The notes beneath the pieces are model-generated. The model was not told where the DNA came from and did no database searches. It saw nothing but the letters and a program-made list of their open reading frames with translations. Shown here piece by piece: positions 34,717 through 46,400 of a stretch of DNA of 64,000 bases (position 1 is the stretch's first letter; every line of letters begins with the position of its first letter). A program made the position numbers and the translations under genes. This DNA comes from Acanthosoma haemorrhoidale. Its lineage: Eukaryota > Arthropoda > Insecta > Hemiptera > Acanthosomatidae. The DNA lies in contig OV884009.1 in NCBI GenBank assembly GCA_930367205.1, positions 35,287,841 to 35,351,840 on the forward strand, in the 5' to 3' direction.

Positions 34717-36027
34717 TGTATAAACTTTATTGTGCAATAATTACAATCTGCCTTTTATAAGGCAATAATAATACAGATAAATGATCTCATTCATACCATA
34801 TTTACAGTCATCATTCACTCACTCATTCATACAATAGGACATGATTGGAGAAACTGGCCATTGCCAGGACTCCCACTGTCACGCGATTATAGCAGGTCAC
34901 GAGGCCACTGCCGTTTCAGTCTCCGAGGAGGATTATAGGGATGAGTGGCGCAGTGCAAAGACTGTGCTACAGGATTAGGGTGGTTGGAAAGGCTACTGTG
35001 GAATTTCATAAACTTGGAAGGGATGAGTTCTAGAATGTAGGGTATATTAAGGTCGTTATGAAGGGTTTTGTTGCTGACATAATAAGGGGCATTTACTATT
35101 GTTCTCAGGACTTTGGATTGAAAGGATTGGATACGCTTGATGTTCGACTTTTTTGCTGTCCCCCATAGCTCTATTCCGTATGTCCAGATTGGTTTAAGTA
35201 TAACTTTGTAGATTAGTAGTTTATTTTCTAATGAGAGATGGGATGTCCTTTGAAGTAGTCTGTACAGTTGTCCAAAGCGTCTGTTTAGTTCTTGTCTTTT
35301 TAGTCTCGTATGTGGGTTCCAGGTCAGTCGTTTGTCGAGATGGAAGCCTAAGTACCGTACTGTCTCGGTTACTGGGAGAGGAATAGAATTAAAATAAACT
35401 AATGGACAAGTCTTGCGACAAAGGGTGAAGGTAATGTGGGAGCATTTTGCTTCATTAACTTTGATCCGCCATTGATTGCACCAATACTCGATCTCGTTAA
35501 GGTGTTTTTGAAGGTTATGGGATGCTATGTCGGGGTCTGGGTGGGATGACAAGACTGCAGTGTCATCTGCAAATGTGGCCAAGAAGGTGTTGGAAGTAGA
35601 GGGGACATCAGCGGTGTATAGGTTATAGAGGATGGGGCCTAGGACACTGCCCTGTGGAACTCCTGCATTTATGGGATAGTAGTTAGAGTATTCTAAGCCA
35701 CAGCGGACTTGGAAGAAGCGGTTTGAAAGGTAGGACTGTAGGATTAGGAAAAGGGTCTGTGGTAAATGTCTTTTGAGCTTGTAGAGCAAACCTGCGTGCC
35801 AAACCCTGTCAAAAGCTTGAGCTATATCGAGAAAGGCAGCAGTGCAATACTTTTTGGTTTCAAGGGCTAAGGAGACGTGATCAACAACGCGAAGGCCTTG
35901 TTGAGCAGTGGAATGTCGTTGGCGGAAACCAAACTGGTGTGTGGGAAAAAGGTTTTTGGATTCAACAATTGGAAGTAGACGTTTTAGTAGGAGTTTCTCA
36001 AATATTTTTGAGAAGATAGGGAGTAGT
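34717..36027 (-). mobile_element. 5'-truncated Jockey family A copy with exact 10-bp target duplication
   Basis: CCTTAAAACT occurs exactly at 34707-34716 and again at 36028-36037, flanking 1311 bp of minus-strand Jockey sequence. The copy contains most of the RT domain, the C-terminus and a shortened 3'UTR. The GC-rich cassette is deleted: the terminal GAATGAGTGAGTGAATGATG block joins directly to CCAGTTTCTCCAATCATGTC, skipping about 170 bp present in the sister copies. A perfect duplication and an open frame make this one of the youngest insertions in the window. Confidence 0.95.
34887..36027 (-). CDS. Jockey-clade reverse transcriptase, 5'-truncated, frame open
   Basis: The frame is open from the insertion junction at 36027 to the stop at 34887, about 380 codons. 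The first 79 codons lack a start and must have belonged to a longer ORF2. They read LLPIFSKIFEKLLLKRLLPI, then HQFGFRQRHSTAQQ and CTAAFLDIAQAFDRVWH (the catalytic Asp region of RT block A). Next come GVPQGSVLGPILYNLYTADV and FADDTAVL (35562-35573, with both catalytic Asp), then YLGFHLDKRLTWNP, IWTYGIELWG, and the conserved LRTIVNAPYYVSNKTLHND end. The palm blocks visible here are intact, but the upstream endonuclease and ORF1 are missing, so the copy is not autonomous. Unlike 7701-7712, it keeps the second catalytic Asp. Confidence 0.93.
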
Positions 36028-36037
36028 CCTTAAAACT

Positions 36038-37660
36038 AAAATAGTATACAATTCCTTCGGCATAATCGCAACATTCTTCTGAACTTCCTTCCACCCTCCA
36101 TTTACCATGCTCATTTATTTAACATGTTCAAAACAAGATTGCTTGGTTTATTGCTATCACAAAAAAATGAGTAGTTGCATAAAGTGATAACTGATGTTAG
36201 AGTTTGATTTGTATTACTTTCTTATCATAATATGTGGAGTACTGTTATGCATTAGTACGGTATTTACATTTTTATATTTTGCTGTTTAGTGTAGATATTT
36301 GTTTTTTATTTTTAAAGCAAGCATTGTCGATTTCAACTGATACTGTCAATGATCCCACATTATGTTAAATAAATGTTTGTCATTAAGAGATATGGTCCGG
36401 GATGATTAAGATATAACTATTAATTATCAACATGTATGTACGAAAAACAAAATCCGGATGCATGTATTCCGGGAAATAATCCCTCAGGAAGGGAGTGCAA
36501 AGAAGACGGGGCCGTACTTGGACACATCCACGCATCCATAGACGGACCGGAGATCTACGACCCGCTATTCAGGGCTAGTGGGATGTGAATGGTGTTCCTG
36601 GAACCTGGCACTGATTGCTTCACGCCTCCGTACCCGGGGACAGCAGTGGGCAGATAATTTACAGACGATCGTCTGTTTAAGTAATATTTATACAAACTCG
36701 GTAGCGTGCACGAATTGATTCCGACTCAAAGAAAAAGCAAAACTCAGCGGAATGAATAGAATGAATTCATGTATTGAATGAAATATTGTTTTACCCAACC
36801 CCCCGATCAGTCCTCGTGTCGTTAAACTGAGAATACGTGTTCTACCAGACAGGTGGGACTGGGGTGGCGCTGGCACCCTGGTCGGTAAGGATGACCGAAT
36901 GTCGGGCCTCACAATCGATAGCCCCAATTCTGTCGCCTTTGTACAGTCGATTAATCTATTAAAAATTGTACATCATAGTAGATATCAAACAGCCATCTCA
37001 CAAACCTTATCTGCAAACATGAACAACATATTGCAACCCACTGGTCCACATTTAGATAAATAGAAAACATTTATTTTTCCATATTTGGCAGTACCTGTTA
37101 TAGTGTTATATATTACTGTGTACACATTTATGAAACTTATTGACGAATATTTGTATTCTTTATTTCACAATTATTCCAGTATTTTCACCTGTTAGGGCCC
37201 TCCTCCATGTGTCGCTTGCAGTAATGGTGGTGTCTAAAGTTGTTGTTGATATTTTTTCTGGTTCTTGTTTGGACTCTAGTTTGTGGCGAGATTTAAAAAA
37301 AAGAATACTTTTCGTCTGGGTCGTCACTACTAGGTACTGCTTGGGCAAGTTCAAATTGCGTTGTTTGTGACACATTAAAAATATTATTGCTTCGCTCATC
37401 CAATTTTTCACGTAGTGTTTGATGACGTTTTTGAGAGCTGCTTCGGCATTATTTCGTTTAATCCGTACCCAAAATTTTCGTTGTCATTCACAATCACCTT
37501 AAAAGTTGATAGTTAAGATATCAGATCTTTCAACACTAGTACCTTAGCAGCAGTAAGATATGTCACATATCCAGGTACTCCTTGACTGGGAATGTTGAAT
37601 GTTCTTGGAGAAGTCGCTAGCTAACTAGTGTTGGTGGGAAGTAGCGACCTTGGTCAGAAA
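36038..37660. other. Unassigned interval with a short dispersed repeat
   Basis: About 36838-36885 (TTCTACCAGACAGGTGGGAC, TGGGGTGGCGCTGG, CCTGGTCGGT) resembles 41779-41825 on the same strand. No host gene was seen. A GC-richer patch at 36480-36660 is not recognised. Confidence 0.35.
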
Positions 37661-38640
37661 GTAGCTCCCGATTGGGAGCCCAAGGTTAGTCGTACCAGAA
37701 GTTTCCTACCGATTAGACCTTTTTCCGACTGGAATCCAAGACAGTCACCGCAGAAGTTTCCTACCGATTAAAGCTGTTCCCGACTAAAATCCAGGACAGT
37801 CACTCCAGAAGTTTCCTACCGATTAGAGCTGTTCCCGACTAGAACCCAGGACAGCCACCCAGAAGTTTCCTACCGATTAAAGCTGTTCCCGACTAGAACC
37901 CAGGACAGTCACCCCAGAAGTTTCCTACCGATTAAAACTGTTCCCGACTAGAACCCAAGACAGTCACCCAGAAGTTTCCTACCGATTAGAGCTGTTCCCG
38001 ACTAGAACCCAGGACAGTCACCCAGAAGTTTCCTACCGATTAAAGCTGTTCCCGACTAGAACCCAGGACAGTCACTCCAGAAGTTTCCTACCGATTAGAG
38101 CTGTTCCCGACTAGAACCAAGGACAGCCACCCAGAAGTTTCCTACCGATTAAAGCTGTTCCCGACTAGAACCCAGGACAGTCATCCCAGAAGTTTCCTAC
38201 CGATTAAAACTGTTCCCGACTAGAACCCAGGACAGTCACCCAGAAGTTTCCTACCGATTAGAGCTGTTCCCGACTAGAACCCAGGACAGTCACCCAGAAG
38301 TTTCCTACCGATTAAAGCTGTTCCCGACTAGAACCCAGGACAGTCACCCCAGAAGTTTCCTACCGATTAAAACTGTTCCCGACTAGAACCCAGGACAGTC
38401 ACCCAGAAGTTTCCTACCGATTAGAGCTGTTCCCGACTAGAACCCAGGACAGTCACCCAGAAGTTTCCTACCGATTAGAGCAGTTCCCGACTAGAACCCA
38501 GGACAGTCACCCAGAAGTTTCCTACCGATTAGAGCAGTTCCCGACTAGAACCCAGGACAGTCACCCAGAAGTTTCCTACCGATTAGAGCAGTTCCAGGCT
38601 AGAATCTGAATCAATCTCCCGTGTGGACTGCTACCGATTA
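37661..38640 (+). repeat. 54/55-bp minisatellite, 17 recognisable units
   Basis: Units begin AGAAGTTTCCTACCGATTA and carry TTCCCGACTAGAACCCA plus GGACAGTCACCC. They start at 37697, 37752, 37807, 37861, 37916, 37970, 38024, 38079, 38133, 38188, 38242, 38296, 38351, 38405, 38459, 38513 and 38567, so the spacing is 54 or 55 bp. Diverged half-units lie at both ends (from about 37661 and to about 38640). Because 54 is divisible by three but 55 is not, and the frames are closed, it is not protein coding. Variant bases show an order beyond the single unit (see findings). Confidence 0.97.
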
Positions 38641-39885
38641 CGCCAAGTTCCCGATTAGGATAGAAAATCAGTTGCACGAGAAAACGTGTCGGATCACAAA
38701 TCAGTAGTTTGAAGATACTCAATTGTGAATTGAACTTAAGTGTGAAAGGGCTACAGTGAGCCTGTGCTACTTGTTTCAGTACGTGTACATACATGATTAT
38801 CATTATTCATTGATATGTTATCATTAAATTCAATACTAAGTACCTACGAATACTAACAGACCAAAATAAATTGTGTAGGTACGCTCTGAGAAGTATATAG
38901 GTCAACTCAGTTTAAATTTATTCAAAGCATTTTTTCATTTTTCTGATTTAACCCAGACTAAAAGCAAAAAGGTGCGCTAAATTGAGATTGGGCTTTGAGG
39001 TCTGGAGTTCTCAGAAGGACTTAAGGTCAAGAGGTAGACGCTAGCTAACTAATTAGGAAAGCGGTCCAACTTGAACATTTTATTGTTAGCGTGTTAAAAC
39101 CCTAGAACACGTTAACAAATCTCTTTCCTAACATTATAATATAATCAAAACATCGTTGTCATAAAAATAAAAACCCATAAATTTAAATCGACGGGTCTGT
39201 TGTTGTTTCTCATAAAGGGAGTCCTATCACTTTCTCTGTTGTTCAGCCTTGTATTCTGTACATCTCCCAACCTTAGCTCAATTGTTGTTAACCGCACACA
39301 TTATATACACTATACTACGCTACAGTAGTTAAAAGCGCAATGTGCATTAATGTAAAGATTCCGTATAGTGGAATCTTTACTGATGGAAAACTGAATACTA
39401 CTCAACAAAGGGTTTTGAAACAATAAAAATGATACTTGTTGTTAATATCCCAAAAAGTAATCAATTTTAGTCATAATCCTGCCAGCATACTTTTCCTTAT
39501 ACAAAGCTTATGATCAATTATTAATTTTAATCTTCACTGTCATTGAAAATAACTTTTTTAATTAATAAAACAACGCATTTAATTTTTTTAAAAAACCTCA
39601 TTTATTAAAATGAGTCTTTGAAATTTCTATAATTGGACTCAAAACTTTCTTTACATTGAACTGAAGGGGGGGGGAGAGGTGGCTGGTTCTTATTTTATCG
39701 GAACTTGCAAGCCGTCCGTGAAATGACTTATAAGTGAAACTCTTTTTGTTTTATGGATTACAAAACGAATATATAGATGGCGTCGCAACACCTCATGAAT
39801 AAACAGAGGACTGAAGATGGTGAGTGCCGTTTAGTTGTTGGAGTGTGTTAAGTGCTATGTGTTACCTTTCAACTTTAAATGCTTT
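38641..39885. other. Unassigned AT-rich interval with a perfect hairpin
   Basis: No gene was seen. The hairpin GTAAAGATTCC-(7 nt)-GGAATCTTTAC is at 39352-39380. A G-run lies at about 39666-39674. Confidence 0.35.
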
Positions 39886-40092
39886 TTTTTAAATTGGATT
39901 GGCTACGCTTTATTCAATTAGCTACTCATTCATTCCCCCAAGGTTTAATTAGCCCCGGTCAGACCCATCCTTAAATAAAACCCCCTTGGGTGAGCCTTGG
40001 ATCGGACCCGTGTCTTCTCAAACTGAAGTATGATAAACACTAGACCAGGGGGGTGGTCGTTTCCCGAAATATAAGTGCGTATTTTAGTGTAT
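39886..40092 (-). mobile_element. Probable tRNA-derived SINE
   Basis: On the minus strand, TGGTCTAGTGT (about 40052-40042) matches an RNA polymerase III A box except its last base. About 27 nt later GGGTCCGATCC (about 40014-40004) resembles a B box with one base missing. The spacing is that of a tRNA gene. The 3' end on the minus strand is A-rich (AATTTAAAAAAAAGC). The insert is bordered by ACTTTAAATGCTTT (39872-39885) and ACTTTAAAGTGCTTT (40093-40107), a target duplication with a one-base indel. No second copy was seen in the window. Family unknown. Confidence 0.65.
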
Positions 40093-40107
40093 ACTTTAAA
40101 GTGCTTT

Positions 40108-43029
40108 GCTAACATCAGAAGCGTCAAACCCTCTTTGCTTCCTAAACATCCTTCTTTCCAATCATTACCACAGGTAAGAGATTAACCTACAACGTCGTGC
40201 AAGGTAAGTGAATTAAATGCACATTGTTTAACGGTTTTATTGTTGCATCCTGTTTTACTACACAATTACTCCTCTACTGACTGTATATACAGAGATATTT
40301 GACGCACTTAACCTTAAGCTGAATGAAACGTTTAGAGAGTTTGGTTAATATTTCAAATTCATAAAACTACATGATTGTGTCGATATCATCCATGAATTTA
40401 GATTGTACAACCTGGAAAGAGCGACTCTATAGTAAGTAATATTTGATTGTACCTTCATGAAGCCTTGTTGCAGGTACAAATACATTTAGGGAGTTGTTGA
40501 TCCTATTGAAGAAAGCCAGCTCGAGCTGACGACACCCGGAGACTGAAGGAAACGACTATTGGCAGTGTTGCGAGCATCGAGAGCTTCGAAGTGGTTCTTG
40601 AGAGAGGAGACTACTCAAGACCACCTGTTCATCCCCCTTTCCCTTCAAAATCCTCTTTGAAATCTTCCACTTCCCATCAACAATCCGATTATAGGAGACC
40701 GGCCTGTTTAAGATGTATCGCCATTCCTTAATACACCTCGAACCTTTCAGTTAGTAGGTCAGGACTATAAATATAAACTAAGAGAATACCATTTTGCTAA
40801 TTGATAATCGATTCTCCACTTTTCAGCACATATGTCTCAGAGCCAATTGTGACGCTGGATTACATCTTATTTTACCGTCATTTTAATGTTCGAACATTGG
40901 AGGTATACACTGCTCGGGGAATGTTTGGCAGTGGGGAACTGCTCATTCTTTAAATATACTTGCATGCCTTGTTTGGTCATCCTTTTAACGGTTTCATGAG
41001 AATTTTCAAAACTGTGCACACTGAAAACAATGGACATAGGTAAAAAAAATCATCTTAAGTTTAGCTATATTGTTCTATACTTGTACAGCATCTATCAAAA
41101 TTCCGCATATCTAAATAGCCAGTATGGCTGGCTAAAAATGGACCATGAAAACTGTTTACAATTGTTGGAAAGATCTATTGATGTTCTTACTTGTTCTCAA
41201 AACCTTCTTATATCAGAAATAGTCACCGTAAGAAAGCCATTAAGATTGGCTTTGGCTCCTGGGAACAGATAGGTAAGTCGAATTGACGTCGAAATAGTGT
41301 TACAAGATTGATAAGGTTTAGGTCCAGAGGTCCTTAAAGTTCCAAGAAAACGAAATATCCATTTCAGGATCCAAAGCTATTAAGTATAATTTCTTCATAC
41401 AAGTGAACATACAGATATTTTTTTTTTACAGAGACATACAGCTTAACGTCAAAGTAACACCAACGCTGAGTCCGACACACAATAGCACTGTAACAGTTTC
41501 GTAGAACATAGAACATATGTAGGCTTTCTTCGTCCCGGGAAGGAATGGGTATTATTGATTTCGAATGCTGTTGGGCCATAACGGTGCAAAAGGTTTAGTT
41601 CATTTGAAATGTATATTACGAAACACCACGAAATACGGTTATTAGTTTTTGGTAGAAATAGAAGAAGGGGATCTATTGCCCAAAAAAATACGGAAAGTTC
41701 ACTATCTCTTTTTTAAGCAATCTCAGCTCCTAAAGTATTTACGATTTCATGTTCTGATTAATAAGGTACATGCCCCTTCTACCAGACTGATGGGACTGGG
41801 GTGCCGCCTATGCCTAGGTCGGTTCAGGGGTGCCTATGGCTTTGCTCTCGCTATCGTGCTTAGTCGGATCCATAAAATATATATTTGGTTCTTTTTAAAA
41901 GTATAATAATTGGTACGATCAATGGATCAATGTCCAGTTGTGCCATCACGATCGATTCGTTGCAATACATGACAAACCCAGTATTTAGTACGATACCCCC
42001 CGTTCCGTTCCCCTATCGGTGGCAGAACGCAGTCGAGTCATGAACGCTTTAGTCTTTAAGTTTTATTTTTTAACTTTTAGTATGTAAGTTTTCCCATTTT
42101 GTAAACCGAAGGTGAGCCCTATCACCTAGTCCCGTCTATTTGAGTATGTAATTTTTAAATTCAAAACGATTGTTTTTGTATTCTCTACCATCCTTACAAA
42201 GCATTTATGCAGTTATGCAGAAAAAGGAGCCATAAATCACCAATTTGTTCATTTCTATTGTTCATAATTTGTTGTGAAAAATGTTTAAAACAAGGGGTGA
42301 AGATAAAAAAAAAAGTATAAAATCCCAAACCACGTTACAACATCTCGTTCTAAGCACTTAAACTAAGAATTGTAATAGTATAGTATAATCAAAAATAAGA
42401 AAATGATCTTTTAAATGTGGGAATTAATGACCCTAGTGATTGACATGCTTTAAAAAAATTATATAAAAAAAAAAAAATGTTATAAAGCCTTTGGTCTTTC
42501 TTGAGTAATGGCGTTAAGACGTTAAGAGGTTGTACGGTCTCATGTGACGACACATGATTAGCCATTTAGTAATGTCAAGGATGAGAAAGGTTATGAAAAA
42601 TATCAGCCCTTAACATTTACAGAGTAGCGGGTAATATGAAGAAGGCGGTAGATCATCCACCTTAAGGTCTCGGACAAAGTCCAGTGGGCCAATGTGTCTG
42701 AAGAATGTTATGTTAGCCAAGAAGAATGACCCAACAAGCCAATGTAATGGTCCAACGGGACTTATCCTGCCCGTCTCAATTTGCAGATATTCACAAGTGG
42801 CCGTCGCCCTTTGTCAGTGTGTCCCATTGTCTCCTTCAGCATTGTTACCAGGTGGGTTCGGATCTTCCAGGATCGATAACCACTCTGGAAATAGTGTACG
42901 GTTCCAACTCTGAGAACTCTTCTGTTCTCCAGTTCGCTTATTGAAAAATAAAATACAACAAAATAATTTTTTTTGGAAGTTTTTCATATGAGTGATTTAA
43001 AACCTTATACACAATGCCACTCATTCAAT
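40108..43029. other. Unassigned interval, scattered repeat fragments
   Basis: The segment 40162-40245 loosely resembles 12899-12975. The segment 41779-41825 resembles 36838-36885. About 42108-42136 carries GAAGGTGAGCCCTATCACCT, a motif also found in the nested LINE tail (55290-55320, complement) and near 58270 (complement). It is therefore probably another decayed LINE 3'UTR. Frames are short and unrecognised. Confidence 0.35.
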
Positions 43030-43490
43030 ATGTACAGTTCACACTCATGTCATTAAATGCCAAATTCATGGCTCAAAATCTGCCCAGGAGTCTTTGACCA
43101 GGAGACCCCATTCTCCCGAGATATTCCCAAGCAAAGCTTGTGGAGAATTCAACGAAGCTCCCTTGACAGTTTCGCCATGTGGACAAGAGAACCACAGACG
43201 CTCAGGACATTCGTGGGTATGGTGGCTAGTGCTTATCACAATAAAATTATCTATTTGCAATATATCGTGACACCACCACCACTTTTGTTGAGTATGGATG
43301 AGTGTCACTAGATAAGGAGGAGTTGACTATAAAGTTTGGATGTGCCGAGTTTTTATGGAATTTCATAACCAAGGTTATAAGATTAAGGACTTGAGGTGCA
43401 CTGAGATAATCGTGAAGGGGCGAGTTTGTGATGTAGAACTTTGTGATCTTAAATAATGTATCATTAAATAATTGGGGCAACAAAACGAAT
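43030..43490 (-). pseudogene. Jockey-clade ORF2 C-terminus and 3'UTR relic, minus strand
   Basis: The minus-strand frame at 43483-43247 reads LFKITKFYITNSPLHDYLSA, VLNLITLVMKFHKNSAHPNF and SDTHPYSTK, which aligns by order with the Jockey end (LRTIVNAPYYVSNKTLHNDL, SNHPNPL, HPYNPPR). The UTR that follows has CGAATGTCCTGAGCGTCTGT near 43215-43195, the cassette motif of family A. The coding part is clearly a different family from A. It is disrupted and inactive. Confidence 0.72.
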
Positions 43491-46400
43491 CCGACGCTTG
43501 TACAATCCCTTATATAACGTGGAATGTTTTAATGGTTATATTTCTCTATTTGAGGCGTGTAGCTTTAAAACCAGTTCCATTCATCTATCAGGAGAGGAAA
43601 ATTACGTCTTATGGCTATGACGATCAGTTGTTTGATATTTTTTAATTATGTACTGTAAAAAACAAAGTATCAAGATTAGATTTACAATTTCTGAAAATTT
43701 TATCAAGGGCGATTAATAACCTGTTGAAATGCATTAAGTAACTGTTTAATTATAACAGTTGATAGGTGTATTCATAATATTTTGAAAAAAAAAAAAATGA
43801 AAAGTGGTAAAACCAAAATGCTAACAATATTAATGAAACGAATCATAAATCTAGGTTTTAATCATTGGGAAAAAAATACGCTACCATTGTTCGTAAAATA
43901 TAAAAAGAAATGATTTCAAAGATTCTAAAAAATCAGAAAAAAAGTGTTCACGGAAACCGGTCATAAACCAAGAAACAAAGCTTACAAAAATCAAAGATTT
44001 TCGAGGGGAAAAAAGAGTCGCAGGATTGGACGCGATTTTGCTGTTGTCCACATTCTCACAATATGCATTGTATTCATTCACATCAAATCGTTAGTTTGTT
44101 GAGTACCAAAGTGAATCCATATTTTTCCAGTCGGGTCCGAAATAGAATATGTTAAAAACAAGGGTGAAAATAAATTTAAAATAGATTCTGAGGGCACAAA
44201 CGCGCTTTGACGCAATGCTGCCAAAAAAAAATTTTTTAACTCATTATAATACCTAAATATGCACTTTTCCATCCGAATTAAAAAAAATATAGTATACTTT
44301 ATAAAGTTTGACAACACTTGTTGTTTATAGGACTTGATGATAACTAACAAGCTTTTACGGAAATTATAACATCATCCTTGAAGGCGATAAGGGAAAAAAA
44401 GGAGCACAGCATACTCGACGAGGAAATGCATAAAGATTCAATTAATTAATTATTCATGTTAATTAACAGCTGTTTTTAGGCAAGAAGGCGGAGTTAGAAT
44501 TAGCATGAGCCACTTTTTTGTCCCCCCCCCCCCTCCACCCGCCGCATTAGAACAGGCGACTCGACTCTGCGCTGGTGATGTTGGGGCAACAAGTTGGAGC
44601 TGTCTTTGTAGCTGACTGGAACAGCTCTGTCCTATCTTTAATGTTATATATGTATGTGTTATATATGTGTGTATATTGAAACCTAGCCCATTTTTTACCA
44701 TTTCTCTTTTTAATTTATTTAATCAATTTAACTTAACTAATTTGGCAGGTCCGTCATGAGATCTTTAATTCAAATTGTTTTATGTCTTTGACATAGGAAT
44801 TTATTCCGATTGAATCGCCCGATCTCAAGGCTAATGTTGTAGTTATTATTAAATTGAGAAACTAGGAATTGTGAAATATATTCAAATAAAATGGTTATAA
44901 CAAATAATTATAATTAACATAGAGTGCTGACAAAAGTATAAAAAAATATTCAATTCCTTTTAAATTAGGATAATTACTACTAATTACAAACATGAATTTG
45001 AGCTCAATTTCTTTTAATGGATCCATAATAAGAAACAATATTAATATCACCCAATCGATGATCTTCCTGTAATCCAATCAACGTTACTTTCTGCTTTTGG
45101 TTCTTCTCCTCTCTTCCTGTATGGTAACCGCCAATTCGGGAGCTTGCTAACTGCGTTATTCTCGACGATTGTGCTAAGACTGGTTTTTCTCATCCCCACT
45201 CCTAGGAGCATAAGGGAAAATGACCCTTACCATATTTGAGGGTCATGATCTTATTCTCAAATATCATGAATGTTACAATATATGTATATGTTTTAGATGA
45301 AAGACAGAAAAGCCTAGAATAGTTCCCATGTCACGAATTTAGGGTCATAAAAAGTAATAATAAATACCCATAAAGTAATAAATTATTTATTTGTTGTAAA
45401 AACCATTTTATTTACGACGTAGTGAAGTAAAGATTAAATTAAAGCTGAAATAACTAAGATGCATACATCCTACTAAAATAATTAATTGTAAAATTACCTA
45501 AGAAAGCAATCATAAATTTACTTGGAAATAGTAATAGAAGGAAAATGTATGGATATGAAAAGTAAGAAAGAATGTAGATCTTAATATGTGGTAACACCCT
45601 ACACCAAAATACAATGGGCAGAGTAGTTCTTTAGAAGACCATATGTTAAGAATATAGTTAAGATATTGCTTAAAGTTCCGATTCATGTACATCTGGCATG
45701 GTTTTCATTCATATTCCAGCTTCTGCTCCCAATATCTGCCTGGAATGTGGTGCTGGTGTGCCACCGGAATCTCGGCCGGCTCCTGCTGTTCAGTTATGCG
45801 CTCAAATCGCTGATGACCACTTGGTTTTACGCTTAGAAAGAATGTTTCAAGACCACATGACCAGATCTGATATGTTTCTTGATGTAGTTCATTATTTGGT
45901 CTGTTAAGATTGACCTGAGCCAAAAACGTATTGCACAGAGTCAGCATGTTAAAAAAAATAGGATCACAGGTAATGATGCCTTTATCTGGCTGAAATATTT
46001 TTCTTAGAGGGCTTAGTCTAGCCTATGACGCCTAGTCTAAACCCCTTCTCGTCTTCCTACTTCCACTTCTGTGGCTCAACCCGCGTTTTATAATTACTTA
46101 CGTACTTGCCATGTAGTTGATCATAAGGGTTCGCTCTTCAAACATTGAACAATGTCTGTTCAATTTAAAGGGGTTTAGTACTATAAAACGGGACAAAAAC
46201 GGCCTCACTATGAGTAGATAGAGGATGAAACATTGGTGGATTGTACTTATGTATCTAAGTTAAGTGGTTTATATGGTGTACATAACAGTATATATAACCA
46301 TATCCTGACATATCGGACCATGGTACCTTCTGGACCGCTCTGCTCTTGTCGTGTACCGTGTGCAATCTCAGGCTCAAATCGATGGGATCCCCAGATGGGT

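Noticed and set aside
37661..38640. CRISPR array interpretation of the regular repeat
   Set aside because: There are no unique spacers; repeats are contiguous 54/55-bp tandem units in eukaryotic DNA.
39352..39380. Perfect 11-bp hairpin as a microRNA precursor
   Set aside because: The stem is too short and does not extend beyond 11 pairs, so a microRNA hairpin is unlikely.
45698..45947. Frames on both strands around 45.7-45.9 kb (one with a CxxC-like pair)
   Set aside because: The two frames are antisense to each other; no zinc-finger spacing or known domain is supported.
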